The notes under the pieces: generated by a model | Told to the model about the DNA's origin: nothing | Databases searched by the model: none | What the model saw: only the letters and a program-made list of their open reading frames with translations | DNA from: Yponomeuta sedellus | Lineage: Eukaryota; Arthropoda; Insecta; Lepidoptera; Yponomeutidae | NCBI GenBank assembly: GCA_934045075.1 | Contig: OW203750.1 | Coordinates: 7,535,910-7,599,909 of the forward strand | Direction of reading: 5' to 3' | DNA length: 64,000 nucleotides | In this document: piece after piece, positions 9,759-20,194 of the stretch | Position numbering within the stretch: the first letter of the stretch is position 1 | Layout: every line of letters starts with the position of its first letter | Position numbers and translations under genes: made by a program

Positions 9759-10972
9759 TTATTATATATATATAAAGCTACAATCCGGTACTCACTGATC
9801 TATTCATCCATACGTTTTCTCGGAAACGGTAAGATTTGGACAAAAATGATGTATGAAAAAGTTGTAGGAAATGTATGAATTACAGCCATCCTATGAAGCC
9901 GATTTTTGAATTTCGAACGCGTTCCACTACGCGAGGGTGCTAACTCTGTCGTTTACCGACCGATTTGGATGAAATTTGGATGAAATTTTAATAGAATGGG
10001 GTGGGTTATAGTGATCCGATTAAAAAAAAAATTTTGGTTGTTCGAAATTCAAAATGGCGGCGCAGATATAGCCGACCGAAAAATCGACCTTTGCGCAAAA
10101 AAGTCGGCAGCCAACTCGGCATATGCTGGAGATATGCCGTATGGACCCAGGTATATGAGAAAAATCTGACATCTTGAAATTTCAAGATGGCGGCCGAGAT
10201 ATTGATGATTGAAAATGACAAATTTTTGTATGGAGATTTCAGTACTAAAATTGACTTTTCAACAGAGAAATGGGACAAACTTGCGAGGCCGGGGGCCGAG
10301 CTCCGCGAAGCGGGCACAAAAAGTTCTGCCGCGGCGAGGCCGAAGGCCGAGCTCCGTTTAGGCCGAGGCCGAAGGCCGAGACCACTCACATTACGGCGCA
10401 CAAGTACCAGCGCAAAAGCAAAAAGGGACAAACTTGCAAGGCCGGAGGCCGAGCTCCGCGGAGCGGGCACGAGGAACCCCGCCGCGGTGAGGCCGAAGGC
10501 CGAGCTCCGTTTAGGCCGAGGTCGAAGGCCGAGACCGTTCAGGTTACGGCGCACAAGTACCAGCGCAAAGGCAAACAGGGACAAACTTGCGAGGCCGGAG
10601 GCCGAGCTCCGCGGAGCGGGCACGAGGAACCCCACCGCGGCGAGGCCGAAGGCTGAGCTCCGTTTAGGCCGAGGCCGAAGGCCGAGACCATTCAGATTAC
10701 GGCGCACAAGTACCACCGCAAAACCAAAAAGGGACAAACTTGCGTGGCCGGAGGCCGAGCTCCGCGGAGCGGGCACGAGGAACCCCACTGCGGCGAGGCC
10801 GAAGGCCGAGCTCCGTTCAGGCCGAGGCCGAAGGCCGAGACCATACATGTTCCCATGCAACAATTCACTACAATAAGTGTCTAGCGAGGCCCTAGGCCGA
10901 GCGCCGCGGAGAGCGCAGCTCGGAGCGGCTGGGGGTTGGCGCGCGTAAGCGCGCAGGGGGCTCGCCCCCTAG
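9759..10972. mobile_element. Helitron-like GC-rich insertion, ~1.2 kb
   Basis: The insertion point is fixed by the uninterrupted PLE copy near 27557: host '...caatta' is left of it and 'ttttttatataaag' right of it. The right end carries two adjacent perfect hairpins (GCGCGC-GTAA-GCGCGC at 10939-10954 and AGGGGG-CTCG-CCCCCT at 10955-10970), ends CTAG, and is followed by T. A 3' hairpin, CTAG and insertion between A and T are Helitron traits. The left end does not start with TC, so this stays an inference. No Rep or helicase frame is present. Confidence 0.5.
10272..10850. repeat. 153-bp GC-rich tandem repeat, ~3.8 copies
   Basis: The block 'gggacaaacttgcgaggcc' (or a near match) recurs at 10272, 10425, 10578 and 10731, exactly 153 bases apart. 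Because 153 is a multiple of three, long repetitive frames (229 and 285 residues) stay open on both strands. Their compositions are Arg/Ala/Pro-rich on plus and Leu/Ser-rich on minus. I take them as artefacts, not proteins. Confidence 0.9.
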
Positions 10973-11107
10973 TTTTTTATATAAAGTCAACAATGTTGAT
11001 TATTAGTAATTGAAGTTAAAATTAAATTTATAAACTAATTACTTTACATGAACTTAAAAATACTGATTATTAATTGAAATTAAAATATTAACTTTACAGT
11101 CCCACTT

Positions 11108-11395
11108 CTAGCAAGGGGGTCTCATGCACTTAAGCACTGGTTCCCATGTTACTATGATCCAACCACGATCTCTATTAAAATTTGGATGCCGGCGGATCTC
11201 TATTGCCTCGCGTATCATTCTAGGGACGAAACAGTGTTCCCGGGCAAGAACTTTAACTTTATCGAAATGTATAAAGTGGTTGGTACCGCTAAGTGTATGT
11301 TCGCTGACTGCAGTTCTACCCGAGCGCTTATGTTTCACATCCGCGATATGTTCCTTCACCCGCTCAGCTATGGCTCCGCTTCAACTGAAAGTAAG
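11108..11395 (-). pseudogene. Penelope-like retroelement, endonuclease-region C-terminus
   Basis: The minus-strand frame reads (AERV)KEHIADVKHKRSGR...SAVSEH-type text, ...HFDKVKVLAREH..., ...REAIEIRRHPNFNRDRGW... and ends ...WEPVLKCMRPPC. The order EH, FD, L, R.REA.EI, NRD.G, W is what I know from the end of Penelope polyproteins, after the GIY-YIG endonuclease core. The GIY-YIG core and the reverse transcriptase are absent. The terminal WEPVLKCMRPPC codons recur at 27700-27740. The only in-frame start is a GTG, so it is not a gene. Confidence 0.7.
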
Positions 11396-11397
11396 TA

Positions 11398-11545
11398 GTT
11401 CTATTTTTAAAGTTCATTCCGGCCCTTAGGTGGGAAGTGATTTGAATGAGTTTTTCCCTCTCAATGGAGGGTAAGAGCATTTTCCACCCAATAATCAGAT
11501 CAAAACAACACTACTTTCCGAGTAAAAGAAATGAAAATGCTTTAT
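11398..11545 (-). repeat. Family J repeat (possible Crypton-like 5' end)
   Basis: Carries 'gttcattccggcccttagg', 'acccaataatcagatcaaaa' and 'actactttccgagta'. It matches 33490-33620 (same orientation) and 35715-35860 (opposite orientation, leading into a short open frame). Confidence 0.5.
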
Positions 11546-11764
11546 ATTTTCCTATAGGGTAATGCCGTTGACTGTACATATCAGGTCCGGCTTGGTTGGG
11601 ACACTTGTCCGATCGAGAATCAACCCTAACTCGGTCACATGCAAGTCAAATAGCCACGAATCATGCGACACATTTAATGTCCAAGAGCAACGCAACAATT
11701 GCCTATTTTTAGACCACCGTGCTTCAGACGCTTAGGAGCGCTAACGAGCGCCACCAATAGAATA
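11546..11764. other. unassigned sequence
   Basis: No gene or repeat recognised. Confidence 0.25.
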
Positions 11765-11940
11765 AAAATCATAACTTTAATCGTTATCAACCCTTGTATG
11801 TCCCCACTGCTGGGGCACGCGTCTCTTCCTGCATCGTAGGAAGGTTAGGCCATACTCCACCACGGGGGCCAATTCCGGGTTGGTGGAGGATTGTAAGACA
11901 GTGGCGGGCCTCACTGTCAGAAGTTATCAAGGGCGGCTCC
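11765..11940 (-). mobile_element. 5S-SINE copy, 3' half
   Basis: From 'gttatcaacccttgtatgtc' to 'gtcagaagttatcaag' on plus. The 5S-like head is absent. Confidence 0.6.
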
Positions 11941-12082
11941 ACGCGCGGCAAGTCGGCGTGTGTCCTAGAAGCGTAAGCGACTATGCTTAGCACAAATATC
12001 AAAATCAATCATTAAATCTAGTAAGAAAGGAATAAACCCTTTAAGTAAATTGTGTGTGTTTGTTAGTGTGAGAGTATTTATA

Positions 12083-12500
12083 GATGGGTTAGTGGGTTAG
12101 GCCGTCGGTGCCGGCTTTCATACAATGGCAGTCGTTAAGCCATGTCCGAGGCCTTATGGGCGGCTTAATAACTTCTGACAGTAAGGCCCGCAACTGTCTT
12201 ACAATCCTCCACCAACCCGGACTAGGCCCCGTGGTGGAGTATGGCCTAACCTTCCTGCGAGGCAGGAAGTCCCTTGTATGTCCCCACTGCTGGGGCACGG
12301 ATCTCTTCCTCAAGAAGTTAGAAGTTATCAAGCCGCCCATAAGGCCTCTGACATGGCAACGACTGCCATTATATGATAGCCGGCACCAACGGCTTAACGT
12401 GCCTTGCGAAGGAAGCGCTCGGAAAAATGCCACTAGCGGTAGACACGGGACGCCCACCCATCCAGTACCTGACCGCGCCTGTTGTTTTGCGCTTACCAAC
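12083..12500. mobile_element. two 5S-SINE pieces tail to tail
   Basis: A plus-strand body (12083-12260) is followed by a nearly complete minus-strand copy (12272-12490). The second piece has lost part of its body (about 90 bases missing after 'atctcttcct'). It ends in a recognisable 5S-like head on the minus strand. Confidence 0.6.
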
Positions 12501-12529
12501 ACATTCGGCGATTCATTTTTATATTATAG

Positions 12530-12910
12530 ACTAGCTGACCCAGCGAACTTCGTACTGCCTAACAGTCGATTCTTATTTTTTTTTTAATTTTTCTCTCCGT
12601 AAGAACCATCCTCGTACTTCAAGGAATATTCTAAAAAAAGAATTACCGAAATCGGTTCAGCTGCTCTCGAGATTTGCGCTTACCAACACATTCAGCGATT
12701 CATTTTTATATTATAGACTAGCTGACCCAGCGAACTTCGTACCGCCTAACATCGACTGTTAGGAGGCTTTATTTTTTTTATTTTTCTCTCCGTAAGAACC
12801 ATCCTCGTACTTCAAAGAATATTCTGAAAAAAGAATTAGCGAAATCGGTTCAGCTGCTCTCGAGACTTGCGCTTACCAACACATTCGGCGATTCATTTTT
12901 ATATTATAGA
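12530..12910. mobile_element. RTE-like LINE 3' end, two tandem copies
   Basis: Each unit runs from 'agctgacccagcgaacttcg' through 'tttctctccgtaagaaccat' and 'gaaatcggttcagctgctct' to 'attcatttttatattataga'. The second begins where the first ends. A near-complete unit recurs at 18765-18940 (this orientation) and at 46.0, 46.2, 48.5 and 51.3-51.6 kb (reversed). Confidence 0.6.
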
Positions 12911-13099
12911 TATAATATTACTTCTCAGTGTGAAAGTCTAACGATGCTGTACCTACTTTATGTCTATTTACATCCGTTTGTTTTTCAATTTCGCCTGTGC
13001 TTGTATCTGTTTCTTCACCTTACATAAAATTAAAATAAAATGTCCACTTTTTCAAAGACGCGTTATAAGAGAACAGTGTGGTGTTCTTCCATTGGTGGA
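12911..13099. other. unassigned sequence
   Basis: No gene or repeat recognised. Confidence 0.2.
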
Positions 13100-14260
13100 A
13101 ATGAAATAAAAACGTTTTATTCAAAGTAGCACAGAAACTGCGGCTTAATGAATGTTACAGTTCAAACTAGGTGTCCATTTCAAAATCTAGATCATTTAGG
13201 AGAAAAAATGGACAAAATAACTCCCAACTTAGTCTTTTCAAAAGTCCTTAATTAACATAGTTTATATAATTATTATAAAACATAGAACTCATACATTGTA
13301 CTGGCTTTAATTTCAGACCTCATTGTCATTTAAATAATCCTTTATGCTATAGTAGCCCTTTTGGCACAAAGTGTGCTTAACATATTTTTTTAACCGCGAT
13401 TCAGGCAAGCTTGATATATCTTCAGAGATTTTATTATAGAAGCGTATGCAATGCCCCACGAAGGATGTATTAACCTTTGCCAGCCTAAATAGTGGGCACA
13501 AAAGTTTATGTTTATTTCCAGTATTTACATTGTGTTGGCTACCGAAAATTTTAAAGTTACTGATATTTTTCCTAACGTACATAATGTTTTCATATATATA
13601 CTGACTGGCAACTGTCAGGATGTTAGTTTCTTTAAAGAAATCTCTTAACGAATCTCTACTACCCAGCCTATAAATGAATCTGATCGCTCTCTTCTGCAAG
13701 ACGAAGATGGTCTCAATGTCTGCTGCCCGTCCCCACAGTAGTATGCCGTAGGACATGATAGGTACTATGGAAGGAACTAAAATAAACAAGCCTAGCAGTT
13801 GCGACGTCAGTTAGTTCCCTAATTCTTTTGACAGCATATATATGCTGCTGAACTAAGCCTATTGGCTAATTTTTTTATCTGAGGACCCCATTGAAGCTTT
13901 GCATCGATTGTGATACCTAGAAACACAGTTTCATTAACAAGGTCTAATTTGTCATTCCCCAATAAAACATAGCTGTCTACCGTTTTCACATTTGGAAGAG
14001 TGAACTTTATATATTTTGTCTTTTTTGAGTTTAACAATAAGTTGTTAGAAGTAAACCAATTTGGTACCCGAGAGAGATCATTATTTGTATTGTCAAGGTC
14101 ATTTTGTTGTCTCTTAATTTTAAAAATAAGTGACGTGTCACTTCTTTTGTGTGTGGCGCTAGTTGAAACGGGGTAACGCCTCCGAGAAATTCCCGATTCA
14201 GGAAACCAGTATCTGGAACAGGTATTTCGCAATTTCCCCCAATGATACTGGACCACTCGC
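13100..14260 (-). pseudogene. Jockey-like LINE, reverse-transcriptase C-terminal half, decayed
   Basis: Two minus-strand frames (14256-13819 and 13789-13313) read as one broken ORF. The first has ...VPNWFTSNNLLLNSKKTKYI..., ...VFLGITIDAKLQWGPQI... and ...LANRLSSAAY. The second has ...IMSYGILLWGRAADIE, ...LQKRAIRFIYRLGSRDSL... and ...LPESRLKKYVKHTL.... This is the thumb and C-terminal region of LINE reverse transcriptases. A frameshift and deletion at ~13790-13818 join the halves. The catalytic palm (YADD) and the endonuclease are missing. The 3' UTR runs to ~13100. Residues before ~14150 match nothing and mark the 5' truncation. Confidence 0.8.
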
Positions 14261-14459
14261 CTTGTTACGGCATTCTCATTTTATGAAGCTCGCAACCCGG
14301 TTTTCTGACACAATTTCCAGCTATTGACAGAAACCCGTGAGTGTTAGCGTTTGAATTAAACATTAGACTCGTATATCGGCCACTGTTTGACCTCACAGTG
14401 GTTTTTAAGCGCTTTAGGCTGCGAATGTCAAAGCGGCTGGGGCTGTAAAGTACTTACAT
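14261..14459. other. unassigned sequence
   Basis: No gene or repeat recognised. Confidence 0.2.
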
Positions 14460-14835
14460 ATATACACTAGCTTTTGAAAGCGGCCCTGTCCGCGTGGACT
14501 TTCGTAGCTACAAAATCTTGCAACCCCATTCACTCCCTTAAGGGTTAAATTTAAAAAAAACGGCGAAACACGTGTTCAATCAATTGTGTTGAAGAGTATT
14601 TTATTTTAAGTTTTAAGAAAATTAAACAATCTTCTTTATACATCCCATACAAATTTTGGCAGCCTATTTCGCCCCCTTAGGGGAATTTCAAAAAATCCGG
14701 TCTTATTCGTTGCCTACATTATATACCCTCTGTGCACAATATCAGCTTCCTAAGTCCAACGGCTTGGACTAGGCGTTGATGAGTGAGTCAGTCATTCAGG
14801 ACTTTAAATTTTGTTTATATATAGATATCTATCCT
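14460..14835. repeat. RTE-like LINE 3'-end fragment (second family)
   Basis: Holds the 'acttcctaagtccaacgg'-type block, 'gagtgagtcagtcattcagg' and a 'tttatatatagat' end, a layout I associate with RTE-like LINE 3' ends in Lepidoptera. The weakly repeated 'cccccttaggggaatttca' and 'tcccttaagggttaaattt' blocks lie inside. No coding frame. Confidence 0.4.
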
Positions 14836-15091
14836 CTATCCCAGAGGAGTAGGCAGAGAAGTGTCCGGTAAGTGCAAAAGGCCCATATCCCAGAATGGAC
14901 TGAATCCCAGAAATATCCAAAATCCAAATTAATACATATACGGCAGTTTCATGCATGTTTTTAATTTGATTAAAATGATTAATTTCACGCTGTTCCTTTC
15001 ATTTAAAATACTATGTTACTGTAGGGTCGTTAGCCATAAAGTCAAGAAGAGTTATTATTTTTTGGCCATTATTTCGATTGGCATCATAAAA

Positions 15092-15290
15092 GTAGGAATG
15101 AAGAATTCCACCCATGCCGGGATTCGAACGACCTCTGGCTATCCGTGCCAGCGCTCTTTCCAACTGAGCTAATGGACGAATCACCAGCACCAGTGAAATT
15201 TCGAACCTCTTTACACTATTCTCTGTATTACGTACAAACATTTCCTTAGCACGGGTTAGTGCATTAAAAATAAAAATAGTATAATCTAAA
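15092..15290 (-). mobile_element. SINE-A copy, body shortened
   Basis: A minus-strand copy from 'gaattccacccatgccggga' to 'gtattacgtac'. It jumps to 'ccttagcacgggttagtgca' and thus lacks the ~90-base stretch between. 'attcgaacgacc' lacks the usual 'cgcg' of the B-box side. Confidence 0.6.
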
Positions 15291-15940
15291 TATCGTTCTG
15301 AAGACCTGCGACAAACTCACATTATAGTGCGATTATGATTGTTTCATTGACACTATCCAATCCAGGGCTTCAAACCGGTTTCGAAAATACCGGTTAATAA
15401 AGTTTTACCCGTTTTTAGAAAATGTTTCGTTCGAAGTGAAACCAAAATAAGAGCGTACCCAAAAAAAAATATTTTTACTTATTTTACTCCGTTAAATTCA
15501 GACAACATCATTTCTTGGCTTAGGGGGTCACCCCTATTACGGAACTAATCTTTGTACCGCACTGAACGTAGTTTCAAGTCAAAAACCATTCGAGCGCTTT
15601 TCACCTGGAAATGATGTTGAGCGCGTGAAAATCCGTCATTTCTCAACTCTCCAGATGAGCCAGTAGAAAGAGAGACCTGCTGCATTTCATTAAGGCCAGA
15701 CGGAGACAGAGCTTGCGTGAATGGGTTGCGAAAGGCACTGTTTTCTTACCTAGATCAAATCGCTGCCTCACAATAAAACGTGACCATTGAAACGTTCGAT
15801 TTGTTTACGAATTACGTGGGCAACATTTTGCAATCATTTAGGGAGTTAATTATCACTTCATTAGCAAATAATTCGTATACGTCTCTTGAATTCTACATAA
15901 AAAGTCGAGCGAAATCAACCCTTGTATGTTGCCCTAATCT
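15291..15940. other. gene-free stretch
   Basis: No reading frame or repeat copy that I can name. A minute 5S-SINE-like tag ('caacccttgtatgt') occurs at 15917-15931. Confidence 0.25.
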
Positions 15941-15949
15941 TTTGAAAGT

Positions 15950-16110
15950 CCTTAATAGCCCTTTTGGCACAAAGTGTACTTAACACATTTTTTGAACCGC
16001 GTTTCAGGCAAGCTTAATACATCTTCAGGGATTTTATTATAGAAGCGTATACAATGCCCCATGAAGGATGTATTAACCTTTGCCAGCCTAAATAGTGGGC
16101 ACGAGAGTGG
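15950..16110 (-). mobile_element. Jockey-like LINE fragment
   Basis: The same coding-end segment as 13355-13500 and 2645-2770 ('gcttaatacatcttcaggga', 'atgccccatgaaggatgtat'). It is internal to the LINE with neither end present. Confidence 0.55.
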
Positions 16111-16344
16111 GTTGAAAGAGAGAGATATAGAATAACAGCAACAAAAATGATTTTGAAATGCTCTGAAAATTCAGGCCAGAAAAAAAACTAATGACGTCAA
16201 TGTACGAAATCGTAAGGAGCTTCAAATCCGTTTTTTCAATAACAGATTACAATTTACAAGATGAAAAACCGGCCAAGTTCGCGTCGGGCCATGCGCATTG
16301 GAGGGTTCCGTAGGTGGTCGTTAAAATGTACGAAAATAGACAGG

Positions 16345-16412
16345 TACAGTACTACACAAGAAATAAGTCTCGCGGATGTACCTGCGCAGATGACCAAATT
16401 TTGGATGTGCGG
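16345..16412 (-). repeat. Family G fragment
   Basis: About 65 bases match 32380-32450 in reverse complement, including 'gtctcgcggatgtacctgcg'. Confidence 0.45.
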
Positions 16413-16482
16413 CAACCTAACCTTTCTGCGAAGCAGAAAGAGACCCGTGCCGCAGCAGTGGGGACATACAAGGGGTGATATA
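16413..16482 (+). mobile_element. 5S-SINE tail fragment
   Basis: Only the 3' end: 'cctaacctttctgcgaagca' through 'cagcagtggggacatac' to 'tgatat'. Confidence 0.55.
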
Positions 16483-16647
16483 TTATTATATCAACTATAT
16501 ATTCAAGGAAAACAAAACAGAATTGACAACTTTATAAAATAAAAAAAAAATGCAGTCACCTGAGTATATTTCGCTTTACTCACTTTATATCAATATTCAT
16601 ATCTGCACCAACTACCCGTCTCACTTTTCCTTCAGCAACTATCTATA

Positions 16648-16905
16648 AAAATTAATTTCAGCGAAATTCATAATTTCAAATTATTGTACCATTTTGTCGG
16701 CATAGTCAATATTGTATATACGGTCGCGGTCTAAAAATGTTTATCAGTTTTCAAATTACATTCATTAGCACACTGCGCGCAGTAAAGTCTAAAATGCTAT
16801 ATCTAAGTACATATTACTTTTTAATAGTTGTAGCATCGATTCTAACAAAAAGAGTATTCATGACGTTTTCATGATGAAACTCTTTGCTTTATTTAAAAGT
16901 TCACT
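16648..16905 (+). repeat. 257-bp duplicated segment, copy 1
   Basis: Nearly identical to 17968-18228 in the same orientation ('tcagcgaaattcataatttc' ... 'catgacgttttcatgatgaa'). The copies differ at scattered positions and by a short indel near the end. A 'gcggtctaaaa' motif inside is mirrored by 'ttttagaccgc' at 18429-18439, so this may be an inverted-repeat element. Confidence 0.65.
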
Positions 16906-16974
16906 TAGTTGCTCAATTTTTTACAGTTTTTTACTAAGTGGTTCCAGGCATAGTGGGTTGCAGGAAGAAATGGC

Positions 16975-17080
16975 TCTATGCAATAAGGCCGCCAATTGTA
17001 CTGTATCTATGTAATTATGTTTTGTTTGTTTTTTCCTGGTGTACAATAAAGAATATTCTTATCTTATCTTGTATTCAATT
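16975..17080 (+). mobile_element. CR1-like LINE 3' tail
   Basis: 'gcaataaggccgccaattgt', 'tcctggtgtacaataaagaa' and a (TTATC)n tail. The same 3' end recurs at 48075-48180 (+), and at 25425-25515, 28335-28500 and 47880-48060 (-). Confidence 0.6.
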
Positions 17081-17164
17081 CAATTCAATCTAGATAGTTT
17101 CTATCTGGTACTATATGTAATCATATCTGCGCTAAGCCGTGGATAGGCAGACAGGCTGACTAGC

Positions 17165-17330
17165 GAAACTATAGATAAATAGATAAAGAGCACTTTATTG
17201 CACCACCAGAATACAGCCATAATTTTTCAAATCTAAGTAATGTTATACAATCGGCGGTCTTATCGCTAAGAGCGATCTCTTCCAGACAACCTTTGGACGG
17301 AGTGGATTGCATAAAGAATATAGTCGGTAT
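17165..17330 (-). mobile_element. CR1-like LINE 3' end (second subfamily)
   Basis: Minus-strand copy starting in a (GATA)-type tail. Blocks are 'cactttattgcaccaccaga', 'ggcggtcttatcgctaagag' and 'atctcttccagacaaccttt'. It matches 48692-48885 and 55655-55775. Confidence 0.55.
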
Positions 17331-17334
17331 AAGT

Positions 17335-17570
17335 GCATCTTCTTCTTCAGGCTATATTAGTCCACATGGACATAGCCCTCCCCTAATGAGTGACATAGCG
17401 CAAGGTTGTGCCATCGTTGGGGGGTAATGCCCATAATCCCCATACTGGGCCTGCGGGTTGGGGATCGCAGTTCGGTGGAATTGTACTGCAGGGGGCGCTG
17501 CTGCCCACACCCCAGTTTGTGCCCCTTGGTCGCCTTTTACGACACCCGCGGGAAGAATTTCGGTAGGTGC
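17335..17570 (+). repeat. Family H repeat
   Basis: From 'ttcaggctatattagtccac' through 'gggtaatgcccataatcccc', 'gttggggatcgcagttcggt' and 'cagggggcgctgctgcccac' to 'cttttacgacacccgcggga'. Further copies are at 33622-33840 and 36160-36385 (+), and 47385-47640 (-). Probably a LINE 3' end or SINE. No pol III boxes were recognised. Confidence 0.6.
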
Positions 17571-17849
17571 ATGTACCTACATAAATAATTAAATCGGATA
17601 TTTATTGATACTATAAGTTGACTGCGGAACCCCACAAACCGTTTCGCCGAGCGGCAAAACTACGCAAGTGCCATATTGAGACAGGAAATCGACGGTTTAA
17701 TATAAGCTTTGAGCATCCCCGCTTTGCGTATGCATAGTGGAACCAGTACTGAGACGACATATGGAAAAATAAGGCAAATCATACGTACATTATAAAAAAA
17801 AAACGGCCTTTGCATCTACGTAATGAGACGATTGAAGCAATAAAGCCCT
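17571..17849. other. unassigned sequence
   Basis: No gene or repeat recognised. Confidence 0.2.
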
Positions 17850-17945
17850 CGTGGCCTGCTGGAACCGAGTGATTGGAATCCATCACGTAGGTTAAGCAAC
17901 AACAGGCGGGGGAAGGTGCTGGATGGGTCACCGTCCGACCGAGAA
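17850..17945 (+). mobile_element. 5S-SINE head only
   Basis: Contains just the 5S-like region: 'accgagtgattggaatcc', 'ggttaagcaacaacagg', 'gtgctggatgggtcaccgtc'. It stops at the point where the SINE body normally starts. Confidence 0.6.
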
Positions 17946-17967
17946 GGCTGAAATTATTTTTTAATCT

Positions 17968-18228
17968 TTAAAAAAATAATTCAGCGAAATTCATAATTTC
18001 AAATTATTGTACCGTTTTGTCGGCATAGTCAATATTGAATGTACGGTCGCGGTCTAAAAATATTTATCAGTTTTCAAATTAGATTTTTTAGCAGACTGTG
18101 TGCAGTAAAGTCTAAAATGCTATATCTAGGTACGTATTACTTTTTAATAGTTGTAGCATCGATTCTAACAAAAAGAGTATTCATGACGTTTTGATGATGA
18201 AACTCTTTTCTTTAAAAGTTGACATAAT
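17968..18228 (+). repeat. 257-bp duplicated segment, copy 2
   Basis: Second copy of 16648-16905, separated by ~1.06 kb of other repeats. Confidence 0.65.
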
Positions 18229-18524
18229 TGAATTTTTACAATGACATCTACCAAAAATAATAGGATTGAAATCGTAGAGGGTATCTACGATTGAAATAAT
18301 AGAAATTGATTGTAAAACCATGGCAACCTCGCTTGGGTGAATCTCTATTGCCTAATCAAATCACATAATATCACCGACCATGTGGCATAGATTTGTGCAT
18401 GCAATTACCAACCTTAGGGTGGTAAACGTTTTAGACCGCGAGTGTATGTCTATGCAAAATTTCAGTTTTCTTGTACTCACATAATAGTCAATCAATATAA
18501 TATCAAAATTCTGTTTAATTCCGA
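18229..18524. other. gene-free stretch
   Basis: Holds the mirrored 'ttttagaccgc' motif at 18429-18439. Otherwise nothing recognised. Confidence 0.25.
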
Positions 18525-18670
18525 ATAGAACAGCCTATTGCAATAAAATTACACAGACACTGTGACCTATTGAACGTTACAAGTTAAACTAGATGCCCAT
18601 TTTAAATACTAGATAACTTTGGAGAAAAAATGGACAGAGAACTCCAAACATAACTAAATTTAACATTAAA
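18525..18670 (-). mobile_element. Jockey-like LINE 3' UTR fragment
   Basis: The 'aataaaattacacagac', 'aacgttacaagttaaact' and 'ggagaaaaaatggaca' blocks match the 3' UTR at 13110-13230. Confidence 0.5.
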
Positions 18671-18764
18671 TAATTTTTAATAATTAATTTTTAATTTCGT
18701 CCACTATGTCTGTTCATATATTTGTAAAGGGAGACTGTAAAATCATATGTATTATTTACTAGCT

Positions 18765-18940
18765 GACCCAGCGAACTTCGTACCGCCTAACAGCCGATTT
18801 TTATTTTTCTCTCCGTAAGAACCATCCTCGTACTTCAAGGAATATTCTAAAAAAAGAATTAGCGAAATCGGTTCAGCTGCTCTCGAGATTTGCGCTTACC
18901 AACACATTCGGGGATTCATTTTTATACTATAGATTTAAAA
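18765..18940. mobile_element. RTE-like LINE 3' end
   Basis: Full unit from 'agctgacccagcgaacttcg' to 'attcatttttatactataga', as at 12530. Confidence 0.6.
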
Positions 18941-19689
18941 CAAATTCACAAGAACATAGCAAAATGACAAGGCATATCGAAGTATTCTACAATTTGCTAG
19001 ATGTCTAATATAAAACTATAAAAATCTTCATTGAATACTTATACAAACTCAAACTAACAATATCACAAGCTACTTAAAAAAGAACTAGCTAGTAATATTT
19101 TTATATGGCCCTCACAGGACAGGTCTGACCTAGTGTGAGGGTTACCAATAATCTATTGTCCACACTGATTGTCTTGATATTGTATTGTCTAGATAATAAG
19201 GATGAAATGTATTTTCTGTGTAGAAATAATAAAATATTTGTATTTGTAATTATTATAAAACATGGAACTCATTCATTGTACTGGCTTTTGGACTTGGGCA
19301 AAGTGTGTCCTTAAAGGGAGTTGTTATATCTCATATCTTTGCTCACCGAGACGCACTATATCTCTATCATATCTAGCTCACCAATTGTGTCCTAGCTCAT
19401 ACGACGTCCAATCAACTAAGTTCGTGTGGAAACAAGAGACACAACTGGTGAGTCAGTCTAGTCTAGAATCTACCTATTCCCTACTTTATCCAGATTATAC
19501 GTTTTTTTTGGAGAACTTTCTCTCATCGCTCGTTGGTTACGACGAGAAATGCGGCCGAATGTAACCGATGTGCATTGTGTGTGAGCTGGATAAAGTAGCA
19601 GGAGATGACTACCGTACTGAGTTGAGCCTTTGAGAGTATGTGTGAGAGAGCCAGATATAGTTGACATCTCTTGGGACACACACAAGGTG
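18941..19689. other. gene-free stretch
   Basis: A short Jockey-like tag at 19247-19290 ('taattattataaaacatgga'). The 100-residue frame at 19262-19564 shows no domain. Nothing else recognised. Confidence 0.25.
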
Positions 19690-19965
19690 GCCCCGGTTAC
19701 AGAGAAGCTCACAGAGACACGGCTTAGATGGTACGGACATTTGTGATGAGACGTGAGGAAAATCGTCAAACGGGCCCTACAGACCCCAACCATCAAAAGA
19801 GGTAGAGGACGTCCACAGACCACCTGGTGGGCCACGGTAGCGAAGGACTTGGAGCGAGCCCAGTTGAGCCAGCGGACAACCCAGGACAGAAAATCCTGGA
19901 GCAAAATAACGAGGAGAGCTGACCCCAAATAATGGGTAGAGGCAAAGACAAAGAAGATGAAGACA
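19690..19965 (+). pseudogene. LINE reverse-transcriptase C-terminus, decayed
   Basis: The plus strand reads (K)LTETRLRWYGHL, then two stops, then RKIVKRALQTPTIKRGRGRP and ...TTWWATVAKDLERAQLSQ..., then ...SWSKITRRADPK and a stop. 'RLRWYGH', 'RGRP.TTW' and 'DLE...L' are landmarks of the C-terminal tail of RTE/Jockey-type LINE proteins. Multiple stops make it non-functional. The long minus-strand frame over it (20030-19470) is a shadow. Confidence 0.65.
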
Positions 19966-20081
19966 CTTGACGGCGAGGGAGTTGTGTGTCCACTCATATC
20001 TGGCTCTTGACTTGACCCTAAAAGCCCCATAAACGTTTTTTTATGTAGCCTATAAAAATCACACTGCAGGGCACTGGCCTT

Positions 20082-20086
20082 CTCTT

Positions 20087-20120
<34 letters not shown>

Positions 20121-20121
20121 T
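20082..20121. repeat. (GA)n microsatellite
   Basis: About 20 GA units, with one interruption. Confidence 0.85.
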
Positions 20122-20194
20122 ATGTGGGCTTAATTACCACGCGTGCCCACCGCAGATTGGCAATTTGAAACGCTGAGATATTTAAACACCTCAG

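Larger units (their letters stand above)
9515..11397 (-). mobile_element. Penelope-like element, interrupted by a GC-rich insertion
   Basis: The terminal segment 9515-9758 and the segment 10973-11397 together reproduce the arrangement at 27315-27740: terminal repeat, AT-rich 3' UTR with 'gaagttaaaattaaattta', then the C-terminal coding end. Between them sits the insertion 9759-10972. The coding end is on the minus strand (11108-11395) and is 5'-truncated, a usual state for PLE copies. Confidence 0.7.

Noticed and set aside
10006..10876. 285- and 229-residue Arg/Ala/Leu-rich proteins on opposite strands
   Set aside because: They come from a 153-bp GC-rich tandem repeat whose period is a multiple of three. 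The opposing strands are equally open and there are no known domains.
19470..20030. 186-residue minus-strand protein
   Set aside because: Antisense to the decayed LINE C-terminus at 19690-19965. No recognisable domain.
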